From assembly GCA_013178315.1 (NCBI GenBank), contig JABLWX010000010.1, positions 1 through 42,786 on the forward strand: a DNA stretch of 42,786 nucleotides. Direction: 5' to 3'. The position numbers were made by a program, and so were the translations under genes. Under the pieces are notes generated by a model, which was given only the letters and a program-made list of their open reading frames with translations, was not told where the DNA came from and made no database searches. Positions 1 to 8,290 of the stretch are shown one piece after another; position 1 is the stretch's first letter, and every line of letters starts with the position of its first letter. Source of the stretch: Candidatus Aminicenantota bacterium. GTDB taxonomy: Bacteria > Acidobacteriota > Aminicenantia > Aminicenantales > Saccharicenantaceae.

Positions 1-293
1 ACGGCGACTTTGCCGACTGGGCCTACGGCTTTTTCCGGATACCCGCCTTCACCATAGAACTTCCCCCGGTGGACCTCGTCCAGGGAGGCTTCCTCAATTC
101 AGAAAGCGACATAGAACCGATCTTCCTGGAGAACTTGCCGGCCGTCCTTTACCTAATCGAGCGAACGGTGGCTTCCTATCCCGGGACGGGGACCCGCCCC
201 ACGCCGTTCTTAAGGAAGAAACTTGAAAAAAGCCAGGAAAGTATGATAAAAGACAGACCGGGTGCTGCTTTCAAGGGCAAGGAGAGCAGGTAG
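1..293 (+). CDS. M14-family zinc carboxypeptidase, C-terminal fragment
   Basis: Only the last ~96 residues are in the window; the reading frame is open from base 3. The fragment contains DWAYG followed by FTIEL and later ENLPAVLYL. This is the usual end of M14 carboxypeptidase domains: the Glu in the FT(I/F)EL strand is the catalytic general base, and the ENLPALLYL-type helix closes the fold. The family removes C-terminal residues from peptides using one zinc ion; the zinc ligands would lie upstream, outside the window. The ~30-residue tail after the domain is basic and uninformative. The stop codon TAG overlaps the GTG start of the next gene by one base (TAGTG), which suggests an operon and translational coupling. 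The domain assignment is fairly sure; substrate and location cannot be judged from the fragment. Confidence 0.75.
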   Translation, partial: GDFADWAYGFFRIPAFTIELPPVDLVQGGFLNSESDIEPIFLENLPAVLYLIERTVASYPGTGTRPTPFLRKKLEKSQESMIKDRPGAAFKGKESR

Positions 294-970
294 TGGATAG
301 TGCCGCCGCAAGCCATCTCAGCCTTCTATCAACCCCAGAGCTCCAGAAAGGAGGACTTCCTTTCTGGGTTTTCTACCTTCTCCTGAGCATAATTTTACTC
401 CTGATTTTTATCAATTTTCTCCAGAAAAAAGACCTGCGCCAGAGAATCAGCTATGTCCTGGCCGGCCCCCGACGCCGGTTTTCCCGGTTGAGAATCGAGG
501 TCCTGCTGAAACGGGAAGAGAGCAAGAAATCTGAGCTGCTGAAACGGCTGGGGGAAATGACCTCCATCCAGTGGCCCGACCTGCCGGAAATAAAAGAAAT
601 TTCCAGAGAAATTAAGACCCTCGAAGAAAAAAATACCGGCCTGCAGGTCGAGTGGCACCGGATATACAAGCAGCTGGAAAACCTGAGGCAGGAGAAAACC
701 CGGCTGCTATCCTCCCCGGTTCCGGAAGATAATTATAAGGCCAGGCTGGCCCAGCTGGAGACTATGATTGCCGACAGGGAAAAAGAACTGAAGCGGGTCC
801 AGGCCAGCATCGTGGCTACCGACGAGCAGCTGGAACCATACCATAAGACCATCGGCCACATCATGTACAGTTTAAGGCCTGACCGGGAGGACCTGGCCTT
901 TCTCTATTTCCAGATAGATTCCCTGGAGAGCAAAATCCGTGAGCTGAAGGACAGGCTGGAAAAACTGTAG
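293..970 (+). CDS. Membrane-anchored coiled-coil protein, unknown function
   Basis: A 225-aa protein. After ~20 polar residues there is one strongly hydrophobic segment (about residues 23-43, rich in Leu/Ile/Phe), then a basic stretch, then ~170 residues dominated by Lys/Glu/Leu/Arg heptad-like helices. That is typical of a long coiled coil anchored in the inner membrane. I see no enzymatic motif. The GTG start overlaps the stop of the M14 peptidase gene by one base, so the two are probably co-translated. An alternative start further in would cut into the membrane segment, so GTG is preferred. Its role could be scaffolding or tethering, but that is only a guess from the architecture. Confidence 0.6.
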   Translation: MDSAAASHLSLLSTPELQKGGLPFWVFYLLLSIILLLIFINFLQKKDLRQRISYVLAGPRRRFSRLRIEVLLKREESKKSELLKRLGEMTSIQWPDLPEIKEISREIKTLEEKNTGLQVEWHRIYKQLENLRQEKTRLLSSPVPEDNYKARLAQLETMIADREKELKRVQASIVATDEQLEPYHKTIGHIMYSLRPDREDLAFLYFQIDSLESKIRELKDRLEKL

Positions 971-1065
971 TCCTGGCTCGCCGGGGGAAACGGCTCGCTT
1001 TTAAGCGACCGGATCATCTTAAAACCAACCTTTACCCGCCCCTCTATCAGGGCTAAAATAGACAC

Positions 1066-1614
1066 ATGAACAAAAGCCCGATTCTGGCCCACCTGTGCTG
1101 CGCGCCCGATGCCCTCTACGTGGTCAGCCTGCTCCAGGCTGAATACGAAGTGATCGGCCTGTTTTACAACCCCAACATACACCCCGAAGAAGAATACCGG
1201 CTGCGGCTGGCCGAAGCCCGGAGGGTGGCCGAGCACCTGCAATTCAAGTTGATCGAGGATATTTACGACCCCGAGACCTGGTTCCGGCTGACCGAGAAAT
1301 TCAAATCCGAGCCCGAAAAAGGCCGTCGGTGTAACATTTGCTTTGCCTGGCGGCTGGAACGAACTGCCAGGAAAGCACTGGAGGCCGGTCTTCCCCTCTT
1401 CACCACCATCATGAGCGTCAGCCCCTGGAAGAACAGTGCCGTGCTGAATAGAATCGGAAGAATGACCGCCAGAAAGTACGGGCTCAAATTTCTGGAAGCC
1501 GATTTCAAAAAGAAAGACGGCTTCAACCGCAGCGTCCGGCTCAGCCGGGAATTCGGGCTTTACCGGCAGAATTATTGCGGTTGCCTTTACAGCCGGAGGC
1601 CGGACTCCCCATGA
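1066..1614 (+). CDS. queH: Epoxyqueuosine reductase QueH
   Basis: A 182-aa protein of the QueH (former DUF208) family, which reduces epoxyqueuosine to queuosine in the wobble base of tRNAs with GUN anticodons and is a non-homologous replacement for cobalamin-dependent QueG. The diagnostic cysteines are present: a CC pair at residues 11-12 after the first beta strand (LAHLCCAPDA), RRCNIC in the middle, and NYCGC near the C-terminus. These are the residues known in the family to hold a [4Fe-4S] cluster and an adjacent metal site. Length is normal. An ATGA overlap links its stop to the hypF start, so the two are probably co-translated although their pathways are unrelated. No other queuosine genes are nearby. 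Confidence 0.88.
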   Translation: MNKSPILAHLCCAPDALYVVSLLQAEYEVIGLFYNPNIHPEEEYRLRLAEARRVAEHLQFKLIEDIYDPETWFRLTEKFKSEPEKGRRCNICFAWRLERTARKALEAGLPLFTTIMSVSPWKNSAVLNRIGRMTARKYGLKFLEADFKKKDGFNRSVRLSREFGLYRQNYCGCLYSRRPDSP

Positions 1615-3887
1615 CCAGGAAGGCTTTCCGACTGATCGTCCGGGGAACAGTCCAGGGAGTTGGCTTCCGCCCCTTTATTTACCGCCTGGCCAGCCGCCTG
1701 GGTTATTCCGGTTTCGTCAGAAACATCGGTGAAGGAGTGGAAATACACCTGGAGAAGGAAGGGGCCGAGCTGGAAGAATTCCTGAAATCACTGAGAGAAG
1801 AAGCCCCGCCCCTGGCCAGAATTGAGGGAGTTGATTTCCAGCCGGTTGAACCTCTCGGCCGGTCAGGGTTTGAAATAGACCGGTCCAGCCAGGAAAAATC
1901 GTTCGTTTTTATCTCACCCGATATCGCCACCTGTCCGGACTGCCTGAGCGAGATCGAAGACCCGGAGGAAAGACGGTATCGTTACCCATTCACAAATTGC
2001 ACCAATTGCGGCCCCCGCTATACCATCGTCAGGCAACTGCCCTACGACCGGCGCCAGACGACCATGTCGGGCTTCAGGATGTGCCCGGACTGCCTCCGTG
2101 AATACCAGGACCCACTCGACCGGCGCTATCATGCCCAGCCGATTGCCTGTCCGCGCTGCGGCCCGGAACTCAGCCTGCTCGAGGCCAGAACCGGGCGCAA
2201 GATATCCGGGGGCCTGGTGGAAGCGGCCAGGCTTATCAAGAAGGGAAAGATCCTGGCAGTCAAGGGGCTGGGAGGATTTCACCTGGTCTGCCTGGCCACC
2301 GACCAGAAAGCCATAAAACGCTTAAGGCAGATTAAGAGGAGGCAAACCAAGCCCCTGGCCCTGATGGCCAGGGATATCAAGACGGTCCAGAAGTACGCGA
2401 AAGTCAACCCTGACGAAAGGGGCTGGCTGACTTCCCCGGCCCGGCCGATAGTTCTTCTGAAAAAGAAAAGCGAGCTGCCGGGAATAGCTCCCTTCATAGA
2501 TACGGTGGGCATCATGCTGCCCTATACTCCTCTCCATCACCTCCTGCTCAAGGAGCTCCCGCTCGTCGTGGCCACCAGCTCCAACCGAAAGGACGCCCCG
2601 ATTGTCAAAGACGATTATCTGGTTGGCCCGGAGCTCTGCGATTATATCCTGACCCACAACCGGGAAATCGCCATGCGGGCCGACGATTCGGTCATCAAGG
2701 TGGTCAACGGAAAACCTGTCTTTCTCCGCCGGGCCCGGGGCTTCGTTCCCTTTCCACAGGCTGTTCCCGAAAGCCTGGCCAGTCCGGTTCAGATCCTGGC
2801 CGTGGGTGGCGAGCTAAAGAACACCATCTCCATCTACAAGAATGGCTACATAATAACCTCACAGTTCCTGGGCGACCTGGACGACTACGAGAACTCCCGG
2901 TACTTTGAAGAGACCCTGGCCCACCTTAAAAAATTATTCAGCTTCCGTCCCGAGCTGGTGGTCAGCGACCTCCACCCGGATTTCTGGAGCACCCGCTACG
3001 CCCGCAGCCTCAAAATTCCACACCTCCAGGTGCAGCATCACTTTGCCCACAGCCTGGCTCCCCTCATCGAGCATCAACTCCCTCCGGGCGAAAAATTTCT
3101 GGGGGTGAGCTGGGACGGTTTCGGTTACGGGGATGACGGACAAGCCTGGGGCGGGGAGTTCCTGCTGGCCGATTATGACGGGTACGAAAGATACGCCCAT
3201 CTTGATTATGTTCCGTTGCCGGGAGGAGATGCGGCCGCCCGGGAACCCTGGAGAATGGCGGCGGCCTACCTTTACCAGGCCTTCGGAGAAAACTTCCCCC
3301 GCCTTCGACCCCTGGCCTCCATCCCGGAAAGCAGGTTACGCCCGGTACGGTTGATGATAGAAAGGAAAATCAACAGCCCGCTGACTTCAAGCGCCGGCCG
3401 GCTTTTTGATGCCGTGGCCTTCATCTGTGGCCTGGCCCCGGCCCGGGTGGAATATGAAGCCGAAGCCCCCTCCCGCCTGGAAGCCGCCGCTTCCGGGGTT
3501 AAGTCAAAACGGAACCAGGGCTATTCTTTTTCGGTGAACACCGACACCCGGCCCTACCGGGTTGATTTCAGCCAGACCATAAGTGAACTGGTTCTTGACC
3601 TGAAGAAAAAAGTCCGGCCCGAACTGGCCGCCTGGAAATTCCACCTGACCCTGGTCCATCTCATCCTGGAAATGTCTGTCCTGGCCCGCAAGGAGCATGG
3701 CCTGAACCGGGTGGTCCTGACCGGTGGAGTTTTCCTGAATCGCCTCCTGACCGAACAAACGGAGATGGTACTGAGGAAAAATGGGTTTGAAGTCCTCAGA
3801 CCTGTCTTTTACTCTCCGGGGGATGAATCCCTGTCCCTGGGCCAGATTGCCTATGCCCTGAACAGGGTAAAAAAAGGAGGGCCCTGA
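1611..3887 (+). CDS. hypF: [NiFe]-hydrogenase maturation carbamoyltransferase HypF
   Basis: A 758-aa HypF, which uses carbamoyl phosphate and ATP to make the thiocarboxamide on HypE, the precursor of the cyanide ligands of [NiFe] hydrogenases. Domains in order: acylphosphatase (GTVQGVGFRPF near residue 10), paired zinc fingers (CPDC with CTNCGPRY, then CPDC with CPRCGP, about residues 108-190), a YrdC-like domain (about 205-390, with KGLGGFHL), and a Kae1-like C-terminal domain with QHHFAH, SWDGFGYGDDG and a GGVFLN loop. I chose ATG 1611 rather than the upstream TTG at 1575 because the acylphosphatase fold starts right after it and it overlaps the queH stop as ATGA. No hydrogenase structural or other hyp genes are in the window, so its clients must be encoded elsewhere. 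Confidence 0.93.
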   Translation: MTRKAFRLIVRGTVQGVGFRPFIYRLASRLGYSGFVRNIGEGVEIHLEKEGAELEEFLKSLREEAPPLARIEGVDFQPVEPLGRSGFEIDRSSQEKSFVFISPDIATCPDCLSEIEDPEERRYRYPFTNCTNCGPRYTIVRQLPYDRRQTTMSGFRMCPDCLREYQDPLDRRYHAQPIACPRCGPELSLLEARTGRKISGGLVEAARLIKKGKILAVKGLGGFHLVCLATDQKAIKRLRQIKRRQTKPLALMARDIKTVQKYAKVNPDERGWLTSPARPIVLLKKKSELPGIAPFIDTVGIMLPYTPLHHLLLKELPLVVATSSNRKDAPIVKDDYLVGPELCDYILTHNREIAMRADDSVIKVVNGKPVFLRRARGFVPFPQAVPESLASPVQILAVGGELKNTISIYKNGYIITSQFLGDLDDYENSRYFEETLAHLKKLFSFRPELVVSDLHPDFWSTRYARSLKIPHLQVQHHFAHSLAPLIEHQLPPGEKFLGVSWDGFGYGDDGQAWGGEFLLADYDGYERYAHLDYVPLPGGDAAAREPWRMAAAYLYQAFGENFPRLRPLASIPESRLRPVRLMIERKINSPLTSSAGRLFDAVAFICGLAPARVEYEAEAPSRLEAAASGVKSKRNQGYSFSVNTDTRPYRVDFSQTISELVLDLKKKVRPELAAWKFHLTLVHLILEMSVLARKEHGLNRVVLTGGVFLNRLLTEQTEMVLRKNGFEVLRPVFYSPGDESLSLGQIAYALNRVKKGGP

Positions 3888-3898
3888 GGCCAAAGTTG

Positions 3899-3920
3899 CC
3901 TCAAGTTTTGCTACTTGAGG
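3899..3920. terminator. Hairpin between convergent genes (possible bidirectional terminator)
   Basis: A perfect 8-bp stem CCTCAAGT/ACTTGAGG with a 6-base loop lies between the end of hypF (+) and the end of the zinc-ribbon gene (-), and includes the latter's TAG stop. No clear T-tract follows on either strand, so it may be a weak or factor-assisted terminator, or may only protect mRNA ends. Confidence 0.35.
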
Positions 3921-4705
3921 GAAATTCTTCTCCGGCTTTTTTCCAGCCTGAAACCTGGCTCCCCGAAAAAATAGATGGCCGCGTTGACCAGCAGGGCCAG
4001 CAGGAAGCCCGAGGCCGCGGCCAGGACAAAGCCAAACACACCGCCCAGCAGGCTGAAAATTAAGCCTCCCATTAACTTGCCCTGCATTTCTTTCAGAAAG
4101 GCCGGCAGGATGGCCACCAGCCCCGGGAAAAACTCCGTGGACCCAAGTACCAGTCCGAAAAGAATCCCGAGGAAAATTCCCAGCCCGCCCGAAAATAGCA
4201 GGAACGAAACCTGGTCAACCGAACGCAGGTAGACTGTTCCGCTATCAGCCGGTTTCTGCTCCAGCCTGGCGGTCTCGACTTTTTCTTCGGGAATTGCTTC
4301 CTCTGCCTGGCCGTAGAGCCCCGCTCCGCAGAAGGGGCAGGTTTTCAGGCTCTGGTCAATCAGGTTTCCACACTCAACGCAGACAATTTTGGTCGGAGTC
4401 TTAACCAGGGCTGCCCCGCAGGCCTCGCAGTTCCTGGCCTCCGGCTCGTTTTGATGGTAGCAGCTCGGACAGAGAATGGATTCGCTCCCGTCCTCGGGCG
4501 GCTCTGACTGGATCCACTGCTGGCCGTCGTAATAATACCAGCGGCCGGTCTGGGCCCCGATCATCCAGCAACGTCCCTCGCCGTCCACCAGCCTCAGCTT
4601 CTTCAGGGCTTCGGCATACTGGTCCCGGCTCAGGTCGCCGCGCCTGAACTGCTTGCTCAGTTGATAGAAACTCGCTTCCACCGCCCGAAAACGTCTGTCC
4701 AGCAT
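3911..4705 (-). CDS. Zinc-ribbon membrane protein, unknown function
   Basis: A 264-aa protein. The N-terminal ~80 residues form a helical region followed by a small aromatic motif (GRWYYYDGQQW), reminiscent of short GYF/DUF2510-like peptide-binding modules. Next come two zinc ribbons: CPSC with CEAC, then CVEC with CPFC (about residues 95-145). After a linker there are two long hydrophobic segments rich in Gly/Leu/Phe (about residues 180-250), indicating a membrane hairpin. This layout (short sensor or adaptor, double zinc ribbon, TM helices) is common in poorly characterised bacterial membrane proteins. It converges with hypF and is followed by a shared hairpin. No function can be assigned; the cytosolic ribbons suggest a protein- or nucleic-acid-binding adaptor. 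Confidence 0.65.
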   Translation of the reverse strand: MLDRRFRAVEASFYQLSKQFRRGDLSRDQYAEALKKLRLVDGEGRCWMIGAQTGRWYYYDGQQWIQSEPPEDGSESILCPSCYHQNEPEARNCEACGAALVKTPTKIVCVECGNLIDQSLKTCPFCGAGLYGQAEEAIPEEKVETARLEQKPADSGTVYLRSVDQVSFLLFSGGLGIFLGILFGLVLGSTEFFPGLVAILPAFLKEMQGKLMGGLIFSLLGGVFGFVLAAASGFLLALLVNAAIYFFGEPGFRLEKSRRRISLK

Positions 4706-4907
4706 GTGAACACCCTAAATAAATTTATCTGGAAAGAAGCATTTTAGCAAGTTTCGGAGACAAATATCAGGTGCCTAATTTTTGTGCAGTTAGTTATATC
4801 TTACGCAGACTCAACACATTTGAGCCAGAACCCACGGGCTTTTTGCACAGGCTTTTCCACAAAAATTGTGAATATCTGGCCGGAAACCAAACGGCTGCTC
4901 GTTCAGA

Positions 4908-5816
4908 CTATTTCAGAAGGTCAAGCAGGCTGTTCCCGGAAATGGGCGCGGGTATAAAAGACAGAACAAAAATCAGAGCCACGGCCAGGCTGAGAAATAT
5001 TCTTTTCCTGGAAAATCTCTGTCCAGAATCGGCCACGGCCGGATGCCTGAGACCCATGACCGAGATAAGAACCGCCCAGATGAGCCAGCCTGCCCAGTAA
5101 AAAATGCCCAGCACCAGTAGAATCAGAATGATCCCTGGAGCCAGTCTCCTCATTTTTTCCCCGAACAGGGCGTACAGGATGTGTCCACCATCAAGCTGCC
5201 CCACGGGGAATAGATTGAATGAGGTGACCAGCAACCCGACCCAGCCGGCCACGGCCAGAGGGTGCAGAATCAGGTCCTGGTTCTGTGCCACCGGCCCGAA
5301 GGTCAGTCTGACGAATAGCTTGAGAAGCAGAGGCTCTCCGAATAAGATCGAGCTTTCCCTGGGAAGAGCCGGTATCAGCCTGGATAGCTGCAGGCCAACA
5401 TAAAGCGCCGGAACCGATAATAAGAAACCGGTTAACGGTCCGTTGGCCCCAACGTCAAACAGTTCTTCCCGCCTGGTCAGGGGTGATTTGATCCGGATGA
5501 AGGCCCCCAGGGTTCCGATCAGGGTGGGAGCGGGAATAAAAAAGGGCAGGCTGGCCTGGACCCGGTAGCGGCGACAGGTCAGATAGTGGCCGAGCTCATG
5601 GCCCAGCAGAATGACCAGCAGAGATAGAGAATAGACCAGGCTGAGCTTGATCAGGGCTGGCTCCAGGAACAGAGATAGATTGAGAGCCCCGGAGATATCA
5701 TCAGTATTCTGCCCGGCAAAAAGATAATTTATCCCCCATAGGTAGCCGACAAAGTAGGTAGATAGTATGGTCAGGATAAAAAGGACAAGATTTAACCACC
5801 TCTTGCCAGACAACAT
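4908..5816 (-). CDS. Site-2 protease-type membrane metalloprotease (M50)
   Basis: A 302-aa polytopic membrane protein of the M50 intramembrane metalloprotease family. The zinc-binding motif HELGH is at residues 73-77 inside a hydrophobic helix, and the third ligand motif NLFPVGQLDGGH is in a later helix, as expected for site-2 proteases. Several other hydrophobic segments surround them (about 10-32, 60-80, 120-150, 190-215, 235-255). No PDZ domain is present, so it resembles the small PDZ-less group rather than RseP. Such enzymes cut single-pass membrane proteins, often anti-sigma factors; no partner is visible here. It is transcribed away from the ferredoxin terminator just upstream, so it probably has its own promoter. 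Confidence 0.85.
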   Translation of the reverse strand: MLSGKRWLNLVLFILTILSTYFVGYLWGINYLFAGQNTDDISGALNLSLFLEPALIKLSLVYSLSLLVILLGHELGHYLTCRRYRVQASLPFFIPAPTLIGTLGAFIRIKSPLTRREELFDVGANGPLTGFLLSVPALYVGLQLSRLIPALPRESSILFGEPLLLKLFVRLTFGPVAQNQDLILHPLAVAGWVGLLVTSFNLFPVGQLDGGHILYALFGEKMRRLAPGIILILLVLGIFYWAGWLIWAVLISVMGLRHPAVADSGQRFSRKRIFLSLAVALIFVLSFIPAPISGNSLLDLLK

Positions 5817-5822
5817 GACAGA

Positions 5823-5859
5823 TTAAAAAACAAAACAGGAGTGCCGCAGCACTCCTGTT
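5823..5859 (-). terminator. Rho-independent terminator after the ferredoxin gene
   Basis: Read on the minus strand, an 11-bp perfect stem (AACAGGAGTGC with its complement, 4-base loop) is followed by TTGTTTTTT. It lies just downstream of the ferredoxin stop and just before the M50 gene start, so it should separate the two units. Confidence 0.85.
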
Positions 5860-5874
5860 AAATTCCAGAAATAT

Positions 5875-6123
5875 TCAGCTGCCCTTAAGGCGACGGGCCT
5901 TGGCTTCCAGCTCTTCCCTTCTTTCCCGGTGGTCAGGATCGGGAACGCAGGCTCCGCTGGGGCAGACCGAGGCGCACTGGGGCTCATCAAAAAAGCCCAC
6001 GCATTCGGTGCACTTGTCCGGGTTGATTTCGTATCTCTCGTCGCCGGGAGAGATAGCCTGGTTGGGACATTCGGGTTCGCAGGCTCCACAGTTGATGCAG
6101 TCTTCAGTAATCTTGTAAGCCAT
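5875..6123 (-). CDS. 2[4Fe-4S] ferredoxin (YfhL-like)
   Basis: An 82-aa ferredoxin with two cluster-binding motifs: [12 protein letters not shown] near the N-terminus, and a second motif with an insertion, [18 protein letters not shown]. The extended loop between the second and third cysteines of the second motif is typical of the YfhL/Allochromatium-type ferredoxins, which have very low potentials. The acidic, charged C-terminal helix ([17 protein letters not shown]) is also usual. It would be a soluble cytosolic electron carrier for anaerobic metabolism; no dedicated partner enzyme is adjacent. A strong terminator follows, and a plausible promoter with TATAAT precedes it, so it is probably monocistronic. 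The start is set by AGGAGG upstream of ATG. Confidence 0.93.
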   Translation of the reverse strand: MAYKITEDCINCGACEPECPNQAISPGDERYEINPDKCTECVGFFDEPQCASVCPSGACVPDPDHRERREELEAKARRLKGS

Positions 6124-6152
6124 TTCTTCCTCCTTTTCTGTATGCTATATCT

Positions 6153-6180
6153 ATTATATTCCCCTGCCTTAAATAAACAA
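6153..6180 (-). promoter_or_regulatory. Candidate sigma-70-type promoter for the ferredoxin gene
   Basis: Minus-strand TTGTTT (6175-6180), a 16-base spacer and TATAAT (6153-6158), about 30 bases upstream of the ferredoxin ATG, with AAAGGAGG between. Good -10, weak -35. Confidence 0.45.
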
Positions 6181-6192
6181 TACTCCTTCCGG

Positions 6193-6849
6193 TCAACGAC
6201 CGGTTTCCAGCTTCATCACCTTCATGGCCGCCTGGTAGCCGTAGTAGGTATTCTGGTAGTTGGACTGCAGGTCCCGGTAAAGGCTGATTGCCTGGTCTTT
6301 CTGTCCCGCCTTCTCATAAGTCTCGGCCAGCCGGAACAGAACCACGTCCAGGGGGTAATCTCCAGGTTTTTCCTTCTCCATCTGACGGTAAATTTCAATC
6401 GCCCGGTCGGATTGACCCCGCCTGGACAGGACCTGAGCATAAAGATCAAGGATCTGATAATGAACCAGGTCGCGGCCGCGGTCCTTGACCCCGGTGAGGA
6501 CCTGCTCGGCCTTGTCCAGCTCGTTCTTTTCAAGATAGTAAGTGGCCAGGGTCAGGCTGGCTATCCGTCCGTATTTTCTTTTCTGGGCCAGGGTTTCCAG
6601 CCTGGCCAGGTTTTCGGGTTTCTGTCCCAGTTCAGCCTTGAGAGCCAGGATCTGGCTCAGGTAACCCGCCTCCCGGCTCCTCTGGTAGTCAAGGAAGAAT
6701 CTGACCCCGACAATTATGGCCAGCAGGGCCACCAGGCCCAGGGCTATAGCCATGAATTTCTTCTCGTGTTTTTTCACCCAGCGCACGAACCGGCTCAGTC
6801 CGGTGGCCAGTTCATTTTCTTTCAGCTGTTTTCTCTCCGCTCTCTTCAT
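6193..6849 (-). CDS. Membrane-anchored TPR protein (YfgM-like)
   Basis: A 218-aa protein with a short basic cytosolic N-terminus, one transmembrane helix at about residues 33-53, and then several degenerate TPR helices (for example the repeats around LATYYLEKNELDKAEQVL, DRAIEIYRQMEKEKPGD and KDQAISLYRDLQSNYQ). Topology and size match the YfgM/tetratricopeptide proteins that project into the periplasm and act with the Sec translocon and periplasmic chaperones, or in outer-membrane protein assembly. Sequence alone cannot separate these roles. The next gene downstream (ferredoxin) seems to have its own promoter, so this gene may be a single unit. Confidence 0.7.
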   Translation of the reverse strand: MKRAERKQLKENELATGLSRFVRWVKKHEKKFMAIALGLVALLAIIVGVRFFLDYQRSREAGYLSQILALKAELGQKPENLARLETLAQKRKYGRIASLTLATYYLEKNELDKAEQVLTGVKDRGRDLVHYQILDLYAQVLSRRGQSDRAIEIYRQMEKEKPGDYPLDVVLFRLAETYEKAGQKDQAISLYRDLQSNYQNTYYGYQAAMKVMKLETGR

Positions 6850-6982
6850 ATCGGGCTTCTCCTTAAAGATTTCTTTTTAGCACATTCCGGGATAAAATCC
6901 AAGTGGGTGGATGGAATAACATAAACAAGATAGAAAGAGAATTAGCGATAAAGAATCGGGGACAAGTGCGGTAGACTTTGCC

Positions 6983-8290
6983 TTAATAGCTGAACTTCAG
7001 GAGTCCGGCCTTTTCCCTGATCTGCTTTCTGATCTCCTCTTTGCTTAAAAGGCCTTCCTTCTCGGCCTTGATGGCCTGGAAGAGTTCATAGGTGGTCAGC
7101 AGGCCGTTTCCGTCCTTTTCCGCTTCCTCCACCTGGAACTGGGAATATGGGTTGTTCCGTAGCTTGGCCTCAACCAGGTTGAAATAATTGCCAACCAGAA
7201 TGGCCTTCATCCTGGTATTGTCGAATTCCTGCATGCGGCGGCCCTTGAACCTCTGCAGCAGGATGCAGTCGTCGTCGGTGGCCCAGTTGCGGCTGCTCCT
7301 GATAACCACCAGTATCAGAAATTCCTTGCGCAGGCAGACTTCCACCGGCTGGTCGTTATTCTCAATGAGCCACAGGTCTTCCTCTTTATCCCTGATGACG
7401 TTCTTCCAGTACTGGTCCACGTCCACCACCTTGGCCCAGCCCAGATACTTGAAGGCCTGGAGGACGGCTGCCTTCAGTTCCTGGCCCTCGGCCTTGAGCA
7501 ACCGGTTGAAAGCCTCCTGCTGGGTTTCCCGCAGGGTCCTGATCTGTTCATCGAGCTCCTTCAGCCTTTCTTCGAATTTCTTCTTTTCTTCTTCTTTTTT
7601 AAGGAACAATTCCTTGATTTCCGGGAAAAGGTATTCCTCCTTGTCAATCCAGTCCATCTGTTCCACCTCCTTGCCTTTCATTTCCATGAGCGGGAAAACA
7701 TCTTTCAGGATGAAATCGGCCACCTTGATGTTGTTCTGACCGAACCAGGGCAGCAACCAGATGAAGCCCTTTCCCTTCCTGATCATCAGGGAAACCGGAT
7801 AGCCATCATGGCTCTTGGCCACAATTTTCCAGCTTTCGTTCATACTGGCGGGGACCTCCCAGATGTCGGCACCGAAAGAGTTGGGCAGCAGCTTGTAAAG
7901 ATGGGCCAGGCTGCTGGAAAATTTCTCAAAAACCAGGTTGAAGGGCATCTCCGGTGTCACCAGCAGCACCTCGCCCGGGGTCGATTCCTGAAAATGAATA
8001 TCGGGGAAAGCACCGATAACGCCGGTCAGCTGGTAAAGATGTCCCTTGCCGACAAAGCAGACCACCCTGGCTCCGTCCACCACCATTTCCTGGACCTTCT
8101 CGGCCAGTCCGCCCGGAACGGCCTCCTCTTCTACCGGCCAGTTAAGCTGATAAAAAATGGCCCTGGCCTCGGGCAGGATGGTCGGCAGATTCCTGAAATC
8201 GGAGGTATGGATGAGAAAGGTATCGACCTGTTCCTGTTCCAGGTACTCCTTGTCTCTATCCTCAAAATCCAGCAGGATAACCCTGTTCAT
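6983..8290 (-). CDS. Unknown protein with coiled coil and degenerate PD-(D/E)XK-like C-terminal domain
   Basis: A 435-aa soluble protein with no signal peptide. Residues 1-200 form an alpha/beta region containing ARVVCFVGKGHLY and GFIWLLPWFG, resembling a Rossmann or GATase-like module. Residues 222-262 are an acidic/basic coiled coil (KKEEEKKKFEERLKELDEQ). Residues 263-410 resemble the restriction-endonuclease-like fold seen in some bacterial and archaeal proteins: a helix with LLKAEGQELKAAVLQAFKYLGW, then EEDLWL with Asp305, then VEVCLRK where E-x-K should be, then KAILVGNYFNL and LLTTYELFQAI. Glu317 is kept but the catalytic Lys is replaced by Cys319, so nuclease activity is doubtful. It could be a sensor or pseudo-nuclease. 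The fold assignment is by eye. Confidence 0.55.
   Translation of the reverse strand: MNRVILLDFEDRDKEYLEQEQVDTFLIHTSDFRNLPTILPEARAIFYQLNWPVEEEAVPGGLAEKVQEMVVDGARVVCFVGKGHLYQLTGVIGAFPDIHFQESTPGEVLLVTPEMPFNLVFEKFSSSLAHLYKLLPNSFGADIWEVPASMNESWKIVAKSHDGYPVSLMIRKGKGFIWLLPWFGQNNIKVADFILKDVFPLMEMKGKEVEQMDWIDKEEYLFPEIKELFLKKEEEKKKFEERLKELDEQIRTLRETQQEAFNRLLKAEGQELKAAVLQAFKYLGWAKVVDVDQYWKNVIRDKEEDLWLIENNDQPVEVCLRKEFLILVVIRSSRNWATDDDCILLQRFKGRRMQEFDNTRMKAILVGNYFNLVEAKLRNNPYSQFQVEEAEKDGNGLLTTYELFQAIKAEKEGLLSKEEIRKQIREKAGLLKFSY

Noticed and set aside
982-1010. TCGCTT/AAGCGA hairpin after the coiled-coil gene as a terminator
   Set aside because: Only six base pairs, no T-tract; too weak to call.
4851-4875. 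TTTTCCACA words resembling DnaA boxes in the gap upstream of the zinc-ribbon gene
   Set aside because: A single near-match, no cluster and no dnaA/dnaN or gidA/parA context; no evidence for an origin.
5929-6924. Long plus-strand open frame (331 codons) opposite the ferredoxin and TPR genes
   Set aside because: It is the antisense of two well-supported genes, has no domain or ribosome site, and its composition follows theirs.
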